DNA of 64,000 bases. Origin: Collinsella aerofaciens (GTDB taxonomy: Bacteria; Actinomycetota; Coriobacteriia; Coriobacteriales; Coriobacteriaceae). Below the pieces are notes generated by a model that made no database searches, had not been told where the DNA came from, and was given only the letters and a program-made list of their open reading frames with translations. Positions 41,302 through 50,997 of this stretch are shown here, piece after piece. Both the position numbers and the translations under genes were made by a program. The first letter of the stretch is position 1, and each line of letters opens with the position of its first letter. The stretch is taken from positions 26,616-90,615 of the forward strand of contig RQCP01000059.1 in assembly GCA_008668235.1 (NCBI GenBank), read 5' to 3'.

Positions 41302-42024
41302 TTACTTAAGGTAGCCGTCCGCACGAAGCTTCTTGAGATCGGAATCTTTGACCTCGCAACCGGCGGGCAGCACCATGAACACGCGGTCGCCCACCTCCTT
41401 GACCGTGGCACCCAGACCGCAGGCAAAGCCGTAAGAGAAGTCCAAGACGCGCTTGGCAACTTCGGTGCGTACGCCCACAAAAATCAGTGCGACAGGCTGC
41501 TTGGTGCGAACGCGGCGCACCACGGTCTCCACGTCGTCATAGCTCTCGGGGCGCAGGACATAGGCCGGCAGCTGCGGTGTGGCGTTGATGATATTGCTCG
41601 CATAGGCCGAGGCATCGCTCGGTGCAGGCGCGGGCGCAGCGGCGGCACGGGCGCGGGTGTTCTCGGCGTAGCTCGACGGCGTGTCATAGGCACCAGGACG
41701 ATAACCGCTCGCAACACTGTCCTGCGAGCGCGAAGGCGGATTATACGTCGTGGCATGGCGGGAGTCATCGCCGACCAGCTGACCGGAGCGCGTATACACG
41801 GCAACCGACTCAGCTTCACCGCGGCGCGTCTGACCAAGCAGGCCGTTGCTCGGCTCGTCTTGGGTGTAGAAGCCCTCGCCCGAAGCACCGCTGTAGCCGT
41901 TGCCCTGATAAGTATCGTCATAGCCGTCATCGTAGCCGTAGTCGTCGTCCTGGCCATAACCCTGGTCGTAACCCTGCTGGCCGCCCAGGTGCATCTTATT
42001 TTTAATCTCGTCAAGGAAGCCCAT
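41302..42024 (-). CDS. sepF: SepF cell division protein
   Basis: The 240-residue protein anchors FtsZ to the membrane. It has an N-terminal amphipathic segment (MGFLDEIKNKMHLGG), a long Asp/Gly/Tyr-rich disordered linker (about 15-125) and the conserved C-terminal SepF domain with LRPESYDDVETVVRRVRTKQPVALIFVGV and RVLDFSYGFACGL. The linker is longer than in Bacillus but common in actinobacteria. AGAGG lies 8 nt before the ATG at 42024. Its stop lies 21 bp ahead of the yggT start. Confidence 0.92.
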   Translation of the reverse strand: MGFLDEIKNKMHLGGQQGYDQGYGQDDDYGYDDGYDDTYQGNGYSGASGEGFYTQDEPSNGLLGQTRRGEAESVAVYTRSGQLVGDDSRHATTYNPPSRSQDSVASGYRPGAYDTPSSYAENTRARAAAAPAPAPSDASAYASNIINATPQLPAYVLRPESYDDVETVVRRVRTKQPVALIFVGVRTEVAKRVLDFSYGFACGLGATVKEVGDRVFMVLPAGCEVKDSDLKKLRADGYLK

Positions 42025-42084
42025 GGTTGTGTCCTCTCGCGGTTTAGTGCAGGCGCCCCGATAATCAGTGCGCACTTCAGAGCC

Positions 42085-42822
42085 TTATTTTACTGCAAAC
42101 TCCGGGCTAAATACTACCCTGCCCAGGCGAACGAGCGTAGAGCCCTCCTCAAGGGCAGACTCAAAGTCCTCGCTCATGCCGCAGGAAAGCTCAGGCAGGT
42201 TCAAATCGGGATGCGCCGCCTCCAGCTCATCCCTCAGCTCACGAAGCCCCGCAAAGGTGCGGCGTGCCACATCCTTATTCCCCCGGGGCGCCATAGTCAT
42301 AAGCCCCTGTACGCAAATTCCCTCAAGTTCTGCAAGCTCACCCGCGGCGGCGCGAATCTCATCGGGTGAAAAGCCTCCCTTCGACTCCTCACCACTCACA
42401 TTGACCTCAATGAGCACACGCTGGGGGCCGACGAGCTCGCCTGCCTCAATCTTGCGAACAGCACGGCTCGAGATCGCCTGCGCCAGATGCAGCGAACCCA
42501 CCGAGTGAATCAGCTCGGCTGAGCCCAGCACCGCATTGATCTTGTTGGTCTGCAGGTTGCCGATCATATCGAAGCGCACCTCGGGTAGCTCCGGATGCTC
42601 TACGAGGCCCGCAAGCTTGCGAACGAGCTCCTGCGGGCGGTTCTCGGCAAAATGGCGATACCCCGTCTGAATAGCGGCAACGGTCTCATCAACGCCAACA
42701 GTCTTGGAGACGGCAATCAGGCGCGCGGCATCGTGGGGACGGCCCGCGCGATCGAGCGCCGCATAAAAACGTTCGAGAATCTGCTCGCGGCGAGCGCGTA
42801 TCAAGTCCAAATAGTTATCCAT
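42085..42822 (-). CDS. yggS: YggS family PLP homeostasis protein
   Basis: The 245-residue PLP-binding protein (PLPBP) has LIAVSKTVG with the Schiff-base lysine, HFAENRPQEL, FDMIGNLQTNKI and CGMSEDFESALEEGSTLVRLG. It manages intracellular PLP and affects amino acid balance; no enzyme activity is known. GGAGG lies 9 nt before the ATG at 42822. In actinobacteria it usually follows pgeF in the cluster; here five phosphate genes intervene. Confidence 0.93.
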   Translation of the reverse strand: MDNYLDLIRARREQILERFYAALDRAGRPHDAARLIAVSKTVGVDETVAAIQTGYRHFAENRPQELVRKLAGLVEHPELPEVRFDMIGNLQTNKINAVLGSAELIHSVGSLHLAQAISSRAVRKIEAGELVGPQRVLIEVNVSGEESKGGFSPDEIRAAAGELAELEGICVQGLMTMAPRGNKDVARRTFAGLRELRDELEAAHPDLNLPELSCGMSEDFESALEEGSTLVRLGRVVFSPEFAVK

Positions 42823-42872
42823 TGCCAATCGCCTCCGCAGACAGCCAAACAAGTAGTCCCATGCTAACGCAA

Positions 42873-42904
42873 GAGCGCGGCCTCGCATGTGCAAGGCCGC
42901 GCTC
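42873..42904 (-). terminator. hairpin after phoU
   Basis: GAGCGCGGCCT and its exact complement form an 11-bp stem with a 10-nt loop; on the minus strand TTGCGTT follows. It separates pst-phoU from yggS. Confidence 0.65.
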
Positions 42905-42942
42905 ACTTAGGTATTTACAATCTTTCGACGAACGGGGCCGCC

Positions 42943-43800
42943 CTACTCCTCGTCGTCCTCGGCGTCGTCCTCGTCCTCGAGGTGCTCGAGCAGGTAGCGG
43001 AGACCCTCGCTCACCTCGTTAGCGGGCACTTTGGCAACATAGTGTGCATCGACGGCAGGCCTCATGATGACACCCTCGCCCGAAGGCACGCGCATGCTCT
43101 CAAGCTCATCCTCGTCCGTACGGGCGATATCGCCGGCAGTCATACGCTGTCCGGTCAAAAGGAAGGTCAGACGGCAGGCGGCATCGATCGAAATCGAGGC
43201 GATACGATCGAGGTAGCGCGAGACCATGATGGCGCGGCGCAGGTCGTCATAGTTGCTGTCGTCGTCCATAAAATCGCCCGTGTCCATGCGGTTAAAGGTG
43301 CGGAAGAACTTCTCGTACGCCGCATGCACCGGCTCGTCCTCGCCGGCCAGGTTGCAGATGATGGACATGTCGTTGGTGACGAGCGCAGAAAGTGACGAAC
43401 CCAGCACCTGGTAAACAGCCTCGGCCTCGGCCTCGACCGTAGCGACGAGTTCCTGGGGCAGCGAGATGTCGGCCTTGACCATGTGACGCGTGGCGCGGCA
43501 GATCTGGCGAACCTTATCGGTCATGCGCTGCAGGTTAAAGTCGACGTAGATGATCGTCTGCAGCAAGCGGAAGTCGGAGGCGACCGGCGACTGCGTAGCG
43601 ATCAGGTTGTAGCACACGGCCTCCAAGTTGGCGCAGCGCGCATCGATCGAGAGCGTGCGCTTCTTGGTCTTGGTGGCGAGCTTGCGATCGTCGGTCACAT
43701 AGGCCTTCACGGCGTCGTGAAGCGCCAGGTCTACAGCCTCGTAGATGCTCAGCATCTCGTGACGGGCTTCGATGAGCTGACGGGAAAACAGTTTGCGCAT
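42943..43800 (-). CDS. phoU: PhoU phosphate regulator
   Basis: This 285-residue helical protein has two PhoU repeats (KTKKRTLSIDARCANLEAVCYNLIATQSPVASDFR and, in the second half, SRYLDRIASISIDAACRLTFLLTG). It is about 60 residues longer than E. coli PhoU, with a C-terminal extension ending in an acidic run (DEDDAEDDEE). PhoU restrains the Pst importer and the phosphate two-component kinase. GGAG lies 7 nt before the ATG at 43800, 92 bp after pstB. Confidence 0.9.
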   Translation of the reverse strand: MRKLFSRQLIEARHEMLSIYEAVDLALHDAVKAYVTDDRKLATKTKKRTLSIDARCANLEAVCYNLIATQSPVASDFRLLQTIIYVDFNLQRMTDKVRQICRATRHMVKADISLPQELVATVEAEAEAVYQVLGSSLSALVTNDMSIICNLAGEDEPVHAAYEKFFRTFNRMDTGDFMDDDSNYDDLRRAIMVSRYLDRIASISIDAACRLTFLLTGQRMTAGDIARTDEDELESMRVPSGEGVIMRPAVDAHYVAKVPANEVSEGLRYLLEHLEDEDDAEDDEE

Positions 43801-43892
43801 GGTTCACTCCAATCAGTTGGGTGCGGTCATGCCGCCCGCACAGTGAATACGCACCGGACCAGGTCCGATCGGCTTGGGACTAGTCGCACCGA

Positions 43893-44696
<804 letters not shown>

Positions 44697-44708
44697 GGGA
44701 CTCCTTAA

Positions 44709-45614
44709 CTAGTGGCGCTTGCGCGACAGATAACGCGCAAACAGGTTGAAGGCCAGAATAATCGCCATCAGCAAAAGCGCGGTGCCGTAGGCTGCGTTCA
44801 TGTTGATGCCGTCATTGGCAAGCAGATAAAGGTGAACGGTCATGGGACGACCGGAATCGAGCGGCGAAATAGGCAGGTTGATGGCCTGACCCATGGTGTA
44901 GAGCACCACGGCGGTCTCGCCGATGGCGCGGCCGATGGCAAGCACGATGCCGGTGGCGATGCGGCCAAAAGCCGAAGGAAGCACGATCTTGGAGACGACC
45001 TGCCACTTGGTGGCGCCCAGGCCATATGCACCCCAACGGATATAGCGCGGAACGGCGCGGATTGCCTCCTCGGTGGTACGCATGACAATAGGCAGCATCA
45101 GAAGCGCCAGCGCCAGGGCGGCCGAGAACATCGAAAGGCCCAGACCCATAGCCTCGACAAACAAGGCGTAGCCAAAGAGGCCCATAACGATGGAGGGCAC
45201 CGAGGCCAGGGCATCGGCAGCATAGCGAATGATGTCGACGACCTTGCCCTGTTTGGCGTACTCGGCCAGATAGACCGCAGCCAGGACGGCAACCGGCGTG
45301 CAGATGAGCATGGCGAGCGCCGTCACGTAGATGGTCGAGACGATCGTGGGCCAAATGCCGCCCTCGGCGTTGACGCCCTGCGGCCAGCCGAAGATAAAGT
45401 CGAGCGAGATATGCGGCAGGCCGTTGATGACCACGTAGGCGATGATGGCGATCAGCACCAGCGTGGTGATATAGGCCGCGGCGCGAAACACGCCGAGCAT
45501 GATCTTGTTGGACAGATCCTTGTTGATGCGGCCCTTCTTGCCATGGGAAAGGGCACGCTTGATGCGCTCACGCGACGAGGTCGTATCGACCGTCGTGTCA
45601 ACGGAATCGGACAT
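44709..45614 (-). CDS. pstA: phosphate ABC transporter permease PstA
   Basis: The 301-residue membrane protein has about six helices and the PstA features PFGWPQGVNAEGGI-like periplasmic loop (here IFGWPQGVNAEGGIWPTI) and the EAA loop AIRAVPRYIRWGAYGLGATKW. It pairs with PstC to form the channel. GGGGG lies 6 nt before the ATG at 45614, overlapping the pstC stop. Confidence 0.96.
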   Translation of the reverse strand: MSDSVDTTVDTTSSRERIKRALSHGKKGRINKDLSNKIMLGVFRAAAYITTLVLIAIIAYVVINGLPHISLDFIFGWPQGVNAEGGIWPTIVSTIYVTALAMLICTPVAVLAAVYLAEYAKQGKVVDIIRYAADALASVPSIVMGLFGYALFVEAMGLGLSMFSAALALALLMLPIVMRTTEEAIRAVPRYIRWGAYGLGATKWQVVSKIVLPSAFGRIATGIVLAIGRAIGETAVVLYTMGQAINLPISPLDSGRPMTVHLYLLANDGINMNAAYGTALLLMAIILAFNLFARYLSRKRH

Positions 45615-45617
45615 AGC

Positions 45618-46541
45618 CTACCCCCTCTTCTTGGAAATCAGGCGGACGATACCCACCAGTGCAGCGGAGATGATAAACAGGACAACGCCCATGCCGAACA
45701 GAGCCGAGCGGTGCAGGCCCGAGGAATAACTCATGTCGAGCGCAATCTGACTCGTGAGCGTCGAGATGGGGCTCGAGATGCTATCCGGAATGACCGGGGC
45801 GTTACCCACGACCATCAGCACGGCCATGGTCTCACCGATGGCACGCCCCATACCCAAGACAATCGCATCGACAATGCCCAGCTTGGCTGCAGGAAGCACG
45901 ACCTTGTAGATGGTCTGCCACTTGGTGGCACCCATGGCATAGGACGCCTCGCGAATGCCCATGGGAATGGAATTGAGGGCATCTATGGTGAGCGTGGTGA
46001 TGGTAGGGACGATCATGATGGCGAGCACGAACCACGCCGTCAGTGCGCCAAATCCAAGGCCGCCGGTCAGCTGGGCGATAAACGGGCGGATGATGATCAT
46101 GCCGAAGAAGCCGTAGATGATGGAGGGGATGCCCGCCAGCAGGTCGACAGCGGGGCTAATGAGCCTGCGCACGCGCTTGCTGGCGATCTCGACCAGATAC
46201 ACGGCTGTGCCCACACCCAACGGCACGCCCATGGCAAGGGCACCGACCGTCACCAGGCCAGAGCCCGCCAGCAGCGACATGATGCCGTAGTGACCCTCAG
46301 AGGGCGCCCACGTAAAGCTAAAGAAGTCCACCAGACCGATGTCGGTAAAGACCGGCAGCGCCGAGTACGTGGTAAAGACAAAGATCAGGATGACGGTGAC
46401 GACCGCCAAGAACGCGCAGGCAAAGAAGATCCACTGCAGCGCCTTCTCCTTAAGATAGGTGCTGCGTGACACCAACGCCAACTCACGCTTTTTGGGCACC
46501 TGCGCCTCATGCTCAATCTGGGGGGTTTCCTGTGCTTCCAC
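45618..46541 (-). CDS. pstC: phosphate ABC transporter permease PstC
   Basis: The 307-residue protein has an N-terminal cytoplasmic segment, about six helices and LINPAVDLLAGIPSIIYGFFG-like sequence (here SPAVDLLAGIPSIIYGFFG), with the EAA loop SIPMGIREASYAMGATKW. The start is GTG. GGGGAG lies 8 nt before the GTG at 46541, which I prefer; another GTG at 46550 overlaps that site. The start overlaps or touches the pstS stop, consistent with translational coupling. Confidence 0.95.
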   Translation of the reverse strand: MEAQETPQIEHEAQVPKKRELALVSRSTYLKEKALQWIFFACAFLAVVTVILIFVFTTYSALPVFTDIGLVDFFSFTWAPSEGHYGIMSLLAGSGLVTVGALAMGVPLGVGTAVYLVEIASKRVRRLISPAVDLLAGIPSIIYGFFGMIIIRPFIAQLTGGLGFGALTAWFVLAIMIVPTITTLTIDALNSIPMGIREASYAMGATKWQTIYKVVLPAAKLGIVDAIVLGMGRAIGETMAVLMVVGNAPVIPDSISSPISTLTSQIALDMSYSSGLHRSALFGMGVVLFIISAALVGIVRLISKKRG

Positions 46542-46542
46542 G

Positions 46543-47379
46543 CTACTCACTCCCCTTTCCGTCGTTGGTGACGGGAATAAAGCCCGCCTCGCGAATCTGC
46601 TTGTCCATCTTCTCGGATGTCACATAGTCAATGTAGTCCTGCGCCTGCTGCGAAGGCGTACCCTTCACAAAGAAGTAAAGGTCACGCGAGATGGGATAGC
46701 CGCCACTTGCGACCGTCTTCTCGGATGCCTCGACATGGTTGACTGAAACGGCCTTAACCGAGGTCTTGGCGTTGAGGCTCTCGACAAAACCCAGCGAGAT
46801 GTAGCCAATAGCGCCACGTGAGCGGGATACGACATCGCGTACCTGGCCCGTACCCGAAAGAACAGCCGAGCGGCGATCGAACGGCGCGCCGTCCATCACG
46901 ATAGTGCGGAAGGCCTCGCGCGTACCGGACGCCTCGTCGCGGTTGATAACCTGAATCTTCAGGTCCTCTCCGCCGACTTCTTTCCAGTTGGTGATCTTGC
47001 CGGCGTAAATATCGCGGAGCTGCTCGGTCGAGAGATTGTCGACCGGGTTGTCGTCGTTCACGATGACTGCAATGCCGTCGTGTGCGATAACGATAGGCGT
47101 CAGGCCCAAATCCTGCTCGTCGGCATTGAGGCCACGAGACGAGCTGGCGATGTCGGCGGTGCCGGCGCTAACAGCTTCGATGCCAGCAGATGAGCCAAGG
47201 CCGGAGACGAGCACGTCGATGCCGGTCTCTTCCTTAAAGCCCTCGGCCGCAATCTCGGCAATGGGAAGGCAGGTGGTCGAGCCGGCCACGGTAATAGAAG
47301 ACGTAGAAGATCCCGAGGAGCAGGCGCACAGCGTGAGCGCGAGCACTGCTGCACTCAGGACCGATGCGATCTTTCTCAT
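46543..47379 (-). CDS. pstS: phosphate-binding lipoprotein
   Basis: The 278-residue receptor has a signal peptide with lipobox-like LCAC (Cys20 as likely lipid anchor) and then VAGSTTCLPIAEIAAEGF, a variant of the phosphate-loop start. SAGIEAVSAGTADIASSSR, NRDEASGTREAF and RGAIGYISLGFV bind phosphate in the known fold. Its ATG (47379) overlaps the pgeF stop as ATGA, so pstS is translationally coupled to pgeF. There is only a weak ribosome binding site of its own. Confidence 0.95.
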   Translation of the reverse strand: MRKIASVLSAAVLALTLCACSSGSSTSSITVAGSTTCLPIAEIAAEGFKEETGIDVLVSGLGSSAGIEAVSAGTADIASSSRGLNADEQDLGLTPIVIAHDGIAVIVNDDNPVDNLSTEQLRDIYAGKITNWKEVGGEDLKIQVINRDEASGTREAFRTIVMDGAPFDRRSAVLSGTGQVRDVVSRSRGAIGYISLGFVESLNAKTSVKAVSVNHVEASEKTVASGGYPISRDLYFFVKGTPSQQAQDYIDYVTSEKMDKQIREAGFIPVTNDGKGSE

Positions 47380-48176
47380 AGCATCACGCCGATCGCAGCA
47401 TGGCGCCCACAGGTCCCGCCCTCGTTGCGATAGGAATAAAAGCGGTCGTTTTGACGCACGGTGGAAAGTTTGGTGTCCACAATGCCATTCACATCGACAC
47501 CGGCATCCACCAGCGCCTCGCGAATGGCGGCGGAAAGATCGAGCATACGGGAAGCGGTAGCATCGATGCACGCGAACTCGGCGGCAAAGCGATCCATAAG
47601 TTCTTGGGACACCTCATACTCGTCGCCCAGGATATGGGGCCCAATATAAGCAGAGATGTCCTCCGGCGTGCAGCCAGCCGCCTCGCAGAGTGCTTGGCAG
47701 GCCTTGGCGGAAATGCGTGCAATCGTGCCCTTCCAGCCAGAATGCACCACGGCAAAGCCGCCGGGAGCCACCAGCACCACGGGAACACAATCGGCAAAGC
47801 AGAGCAGCACGGGCACCTTATGCGCCGTGCAGACGAGGGCATCACAGCCCTCGGCAATCTGCTCACGAATGTTCTCGAGATCTTCGGCGCCGTTCGAGGT
47901 CACCGTCACGACATGGTCACCGTGTACTTGATTGGGGACAAGCAAGTTGTGCTCGCACTCGGCGGCACCCATGGCCTCGAGTACGCGGCGACGATTTTCT
48001 TGAACGGTAAAGGGGTCATCGCCAACATGCGAGCCCAGATTGAGCGAGGAGTACGCATCTTCGGAAACGCCACCGGTGCGCTCGGTAAAGGCAAAGCGGA
48101 CATCGTGCGTCGCGCCCTCTACCAACGTAACTCCATCATGGTCGACACGCGAAACGTTGTCCGCACGTGCTGCCAT
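47376..48176 (-). CDS. pgeF: peptidoglycan editing factor PgeF (YfiH, laccase domain)
   Basis: The 266-residue protein has the multi-copper-oxidase-like fold of YfiH: RFAFTERTGGVS (here VRFAFTERTGGVSEDAY), LVPNQVHGDHV, LLCFADCVPVVL and VVHSGWKGTIARI, giving the Cys/His site. E. coli YfiH removes wrongly incorporated L-Ser from peptidoglycan precursors; other members act on purine nucleosides. AGGAGG lies 7 nt before the ATG at 48176. It follows ftsZ as in many actinobacteria but is first in line with pstSCAB, with a PHO-box-like repeat upstream. Confidence 0.92.
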   Translation of the reverse strand: MAARADNVSRVDHDGVTLVEGATHDVRFAFTERTGGVSEDAYSSLNLGSHVGDDPFTVQENRRRVLEAMGAAECEHNLLVPNQVHGDHVVTVTSNGAEDLENIREQIAEGCDALVCTAHKVPVLLCFADCVPVVLVAPGGFAVVHSGWKGTIARISAKACQALCEAAGCTPEDISAYIGPHILGDEYEVSQELMDRFAAEFACIDATASRMLDLSAAIREALVDAGVDVNGIVDTKLSTVRQNDRFYSYRNEGGTCGRHAAIGVML

Positions 48177-48253
48177 ACTAAAGCCTCCTAATAACACAAG
48201 TATCGCGGCGAAGCCGCAGCAGTCCGTGTCATACGGCTGCCATACTTCTCTAA

Positions 48254-48297
48254 AAGGATACCCGCAGCGGTAGGGACCAAACGTAAAGGGAACGTAA
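48254..48297 (-). promoter_or_regulatory. PHO-box-like direct repeat and -10 box before pgeF-pst
   Basis: AACGTAA occurs at 48280-48286 and 48291-48297, exactly 11 bp apart (read on the minus strand as TTACGTT twice). Direct repeats spaced by 11 bp are typical of PhoP/PhoB-type response regulators. About 20 bp further on the minus strand comes TATCCT (48259-48254), a possible -10 box, so the repeat occupies the -35 region. Confidence 0.5.
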
Positions 48298-48330
48298 GGA
48301 GATTGGAGGCTTTCGTTTACAAACGAGAAA

Positions 48331-48360
48331 CAAAAAGGGCGCATCCATACGGACGCGCCC
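48331..48360 (-). terminator. ftsZ terminator
   Basis: GGGCGCGTCC pairs with GGATGCGCCC around a 4-nt loop with one G-U pair, followed by TTTTTG on the minus strand. It isolates ftsZ from pgeF-pst. Confidence 0.88.
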
Positions 48361-48386
48361 CTGTGCAAAACAATGCGAAGAACGAC

Positions 48387-49541
48387 TTAGAAGCTGCCTC
48401 GCTTGAGGAAGTCGGGAAGCTCAAACTGATCGTTGCCAAAGTTGGGCAGCTCGGTACCACCGACGTTGCGAGTCGGGGCAGCCTGAGCGGGGCTGGCAGC
48501 CGGAGCGGTGCGCTGCGGCTCAGCAGAAGCAGCAGCCTTGCTCTGGGACTGCTGGGCAGCGAAGAGCTCGTCCTGACGGTTGACGTTGGAGTCGGAGAAG
48601 CCCGTGGCGATAACGGTGATGCGCACCTGGTCGCCCAGGGACTCGTCAACAACGGTACCGAAGATGATGTTGGCCTCGGGGTCGACGGCATTGGCGACAA
48701 CGTCGGCGGCGTCGCTGATCTCCTGGATGCCCAGGTCCTTGGAGCCGGCGATGGAAAGCAGGACGCGCGTGGCGCCATCGATGGAGCTCTCGAGCAGCGG
48801 ACTGGAGATAGCCTGCTGGGCAGCGTCGACGGCACGGGTGTCCCCAGAAGCGGTACCGATACCCATCATGGCGGTACCGGCCTGCTTCATGATGGTCTTA
48901 ACATCGGCGAAGTCCAGGTTGATGATACCCGGGACGGTGATGAGGTCGGTGATGCCCTGGGTGCCCTGGGAAAGGACGCCATCGGCAATTGCGAAGGCCT
49001 CGAGCATCGTGGTCTTCTTCTCGGCGATGTCGAGCAGCTTGTCGTTAGGGATAACGATCATGGTGTCAACGCAATCGGAGAGGGTCTTGATGCCCTCCTC
49101 GGCGCTCTTCTTGCGCTTGCGACCCTCGAAGGTAAAGGGCTTGGTCACGACGGCGACGGTCAGCGCGCCGACCTCGTTCATCGCGATATCGGCAACGATG
49201 GGAGCGGCGCCGGTACCGGTACCACCACCCTCGCCGCAGGTGATGAACACCATGTCGGCGCCAGCGAGCGCCTCGGCGATATCGTCGCGGGACTCATCGG
49301 CAGCCTTGCGGCCAACCTCGGGGTTGGCGCCGGCGCCCAGGCCGCGGGTAAGGTCGGTGCCGATGTGCACCTTGATATCGGCATCAGAGATCGCGAGCGC
49401 CTGAGCATCGGTGTTGATGGCAACAAACTCGACGCCGCGGATGCCCTCTTCGATCATTCGATTGACCGCGTTGGTACCGCCGCCGCCGACGCCGACCACC
49501 TTAATGACGGCAAGGTAGTTGTTGATCTCTGTCTCGTGCAT
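48387..49541 (-). CDS. ftsZ: cell division GTPase FtsZ
   Basis: The 384-residue tubulin homologue forms the division ring. The GTP loop is [10 protein letters not shown] (from residue 105), with [14 protein letters not shown] at the N-terminus and [11 protein letters not shown] for the T7 loop. A Gln/Ala/Pro-rich linker (about 325-365) leads to the C-terminal peptide [12 protein letters not shown], which binds SepF and other partners. GGAGG lies 7 nt before the ATG at 49541. The AT-rich 200 bp before it probably hold an ftsZ promoter and an AACCT-TC-AGGTT inverted repeat (49598-49609). Confidence 0.97.
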   Translation of the reverse strand: MHETEINNYLAVIKVVGVGGGGTNAVNRMIEEGIRGVEFVAINTDAQALAISDADIKVHIGTDLTRGLGAGANPEVGRKAADESRDDIAEALAGADMVFITCGEGGGTGTGAAPIVADIAMNEVGALTVAVVTKPFTFEGRKRKKSAEEGIKTLSDCVDTMIVIPNDKLLDIAEKKTTMLEAFAIADGVLSQGTQGITDLITVPGIINLDFADVKTIMKQAGTAMMGIGTASGDTRAVDAAQQAISSPLLESSIDGATRVLLSIAGSKDLGIQEISDAADVVANAVDPEANIIFGTVVDESLGDQVRITVIATGFSDSNVNRQDELFAAQQSQSKAAASAEPQRTAPAASPAQAAPTRNVGGTELPNFGNDQFELPDFLKRGSF

Positions 49542-49740
49542 GTCGGTCCTCCGAACAAAGGTTATAGCCATAGCATGGGTCGACCCCTGCGCACATTAAC
49601 CTTCAGGTTGAAAGTAAATGCAAAGGTAAACCGTATTATGTTTGCACATTATGAACGTATCAGTCAAATAATTGACCGTGAAAACCAAACAAACCAGATA
49701 AACGGCGTGGTATGGCCCCTCAACAAAGCATCAACCAGCG

Positions 49741-50997
49741 CTACGAGGTCGGAGCGTTCCTAAATGTATAGTTACCCGGAGAGCGCACATTGATATACGT
49801 TACGCCCTCTACCTGCGAAAGCAGCTTGGTGACTACGCGCTCCTTCTTGACGATATCGTTCGAATCGCCCAGCGACACCTCAATGCCGTTATTGAGGTTT
49901 GCCGAGATGGCTTCGACCGAAGGCGTGGAAATATCCTTGACTTGTCCCAAGAACTCGCTCGAAAAACCACGCACATAATCCAAGCCAGCCTTAACGGCCT
50001 TGGAGCTCACTGCCTGGCCGGAAACCGGAGCGACATCCGCCGAGACATCAGTCAACAACACCGCGCCATAGTGCTTAGCGAGCGCCAGCGCGGCATCGAT
50101 TCCGGTCAAGGTATTTGAGCCCTGCCCTGTCGTGATGACGTTGCCTTGGTCGTCCACTTCGACCGACGTCGACAGTGGGGCGATCCAGGTGTCATCATCC
50201 CCGATGGCCCAGGCAAGGTCATCGGAACTGATATAGGCAATTGCGATGACCTTGCGCTCCATCGGCGTAATGATGAGCGTATGCGGGAACTGACGCTGGA
50301 CATCCACGCCCGAGACCCACGGATTCTGCTTGAGGTCCTCGGTAATCTGGTCGGGATCGACGTTAAAAAGCGACGTTCCCTCGGGCAAATCGATCAGCTG
50401 GATAGCATCGTGCTTCGTCACATGCTCGCTGCCTTGAATCTGAATATCAGTGGCGGTAAACAATCCAGAGTTGATCACCACGATGGCAACGACGACGAGC
50501 ACGGCCAAGGCGGCCAGAACGCCGCCCACGATTTTGCCTTTGCCTGCAACGACAGAAGCGGCGTCTGATGTTTTATTTACCATCGCCCCAAGTGAAGACA
50601 ACGGGTTGACGCTTTTTTTACCCGAAGGCTTCTTGGCGGTAGCCGGCACCGATGTCAGCGAGCGCGGTTTCGATGCGCCCAGCGTGCGACCTGGACGCGG
50701 CGCTTTAGTTCCCGTCGAGGGCTTAGGAGTTGCCATGGGACGGGCGGGTTTGGCGCCCATAACAGGCTTTGACGTCACCGAGGGACGCGAGGACTTTTTT
50801 GCGGCCGGACGATTACCGAGCTGCGAGCCGACAACCGGACGACTGGTCTGTCGAGCATGCCCGACAGACTTAGAGTGCGCGACGGTATTGCGTTGAGGTT
50901 TGGCAGGCGCGCCGGAACGCCCTCCGGCGCGGCGGAAGGTGGGTTTCGATGCTCTAGAAGCCGAGGAATTTAACTTCCGGTCTGAGCTCGATGCCAT
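49741..50997 (-). CDS. ftsQ: FtsQ/DivIB division protein with long basic N-terminus
   Basis: The 418-residue protein starts with about 150 residues rich in Lys, Arg, Ser and Pro, probably disordered and cytoplasmic. One membrane helix (about 158-178, VGGVLAALAVLVVVAIVV) and the POTRA domain follow (TATDIQIQGSEHVTKHDAIQLI), then the beta domain of FtsQ. It links FtsL/FtsB to the septal synthase. GGAGG lies only 3 nt before the ATG at 50997, and the start lies inside murB with a 44-bp overlap; a later start is possible. Confidence 0.88.
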   Translation of the reverse strand: MASSSDRKLNSSASRASKPTFRRAGGRSGAPAKPQRNTVAHSKSVGHARQTSRPVVGSQLGNRPAAKKSSRPSVTSKPVMGAKPARPMATPKPSTGTKAPRPGRTLGASKPRSLTSVPATAKKPSGKKSVNPLSSLGAMVNKTSDAASVVAGKGKIVGGVLAALAVLVVVAIVVINSGLFTATDIQIQGSEHVTKHDAIQLIDLPEGTSLFNVDPDQITEDLKQNPWVSGVDVQRQFPHTLIITPMERKVIAIAYISSDDLAWAIGDDDTWIAPLSTSVEVDDQGNVITTGQGSNTLTGIDAALALAKHYGAVLLTDVSADVAPVSGQAVSSKAVKAGLDYVRGFSSEFLGQVKDISTPSVEAISANLNNGIEVSLGDSNDIVKKERVVTKLLSQVEGVTYINVRSPGNYTFRNAPTS

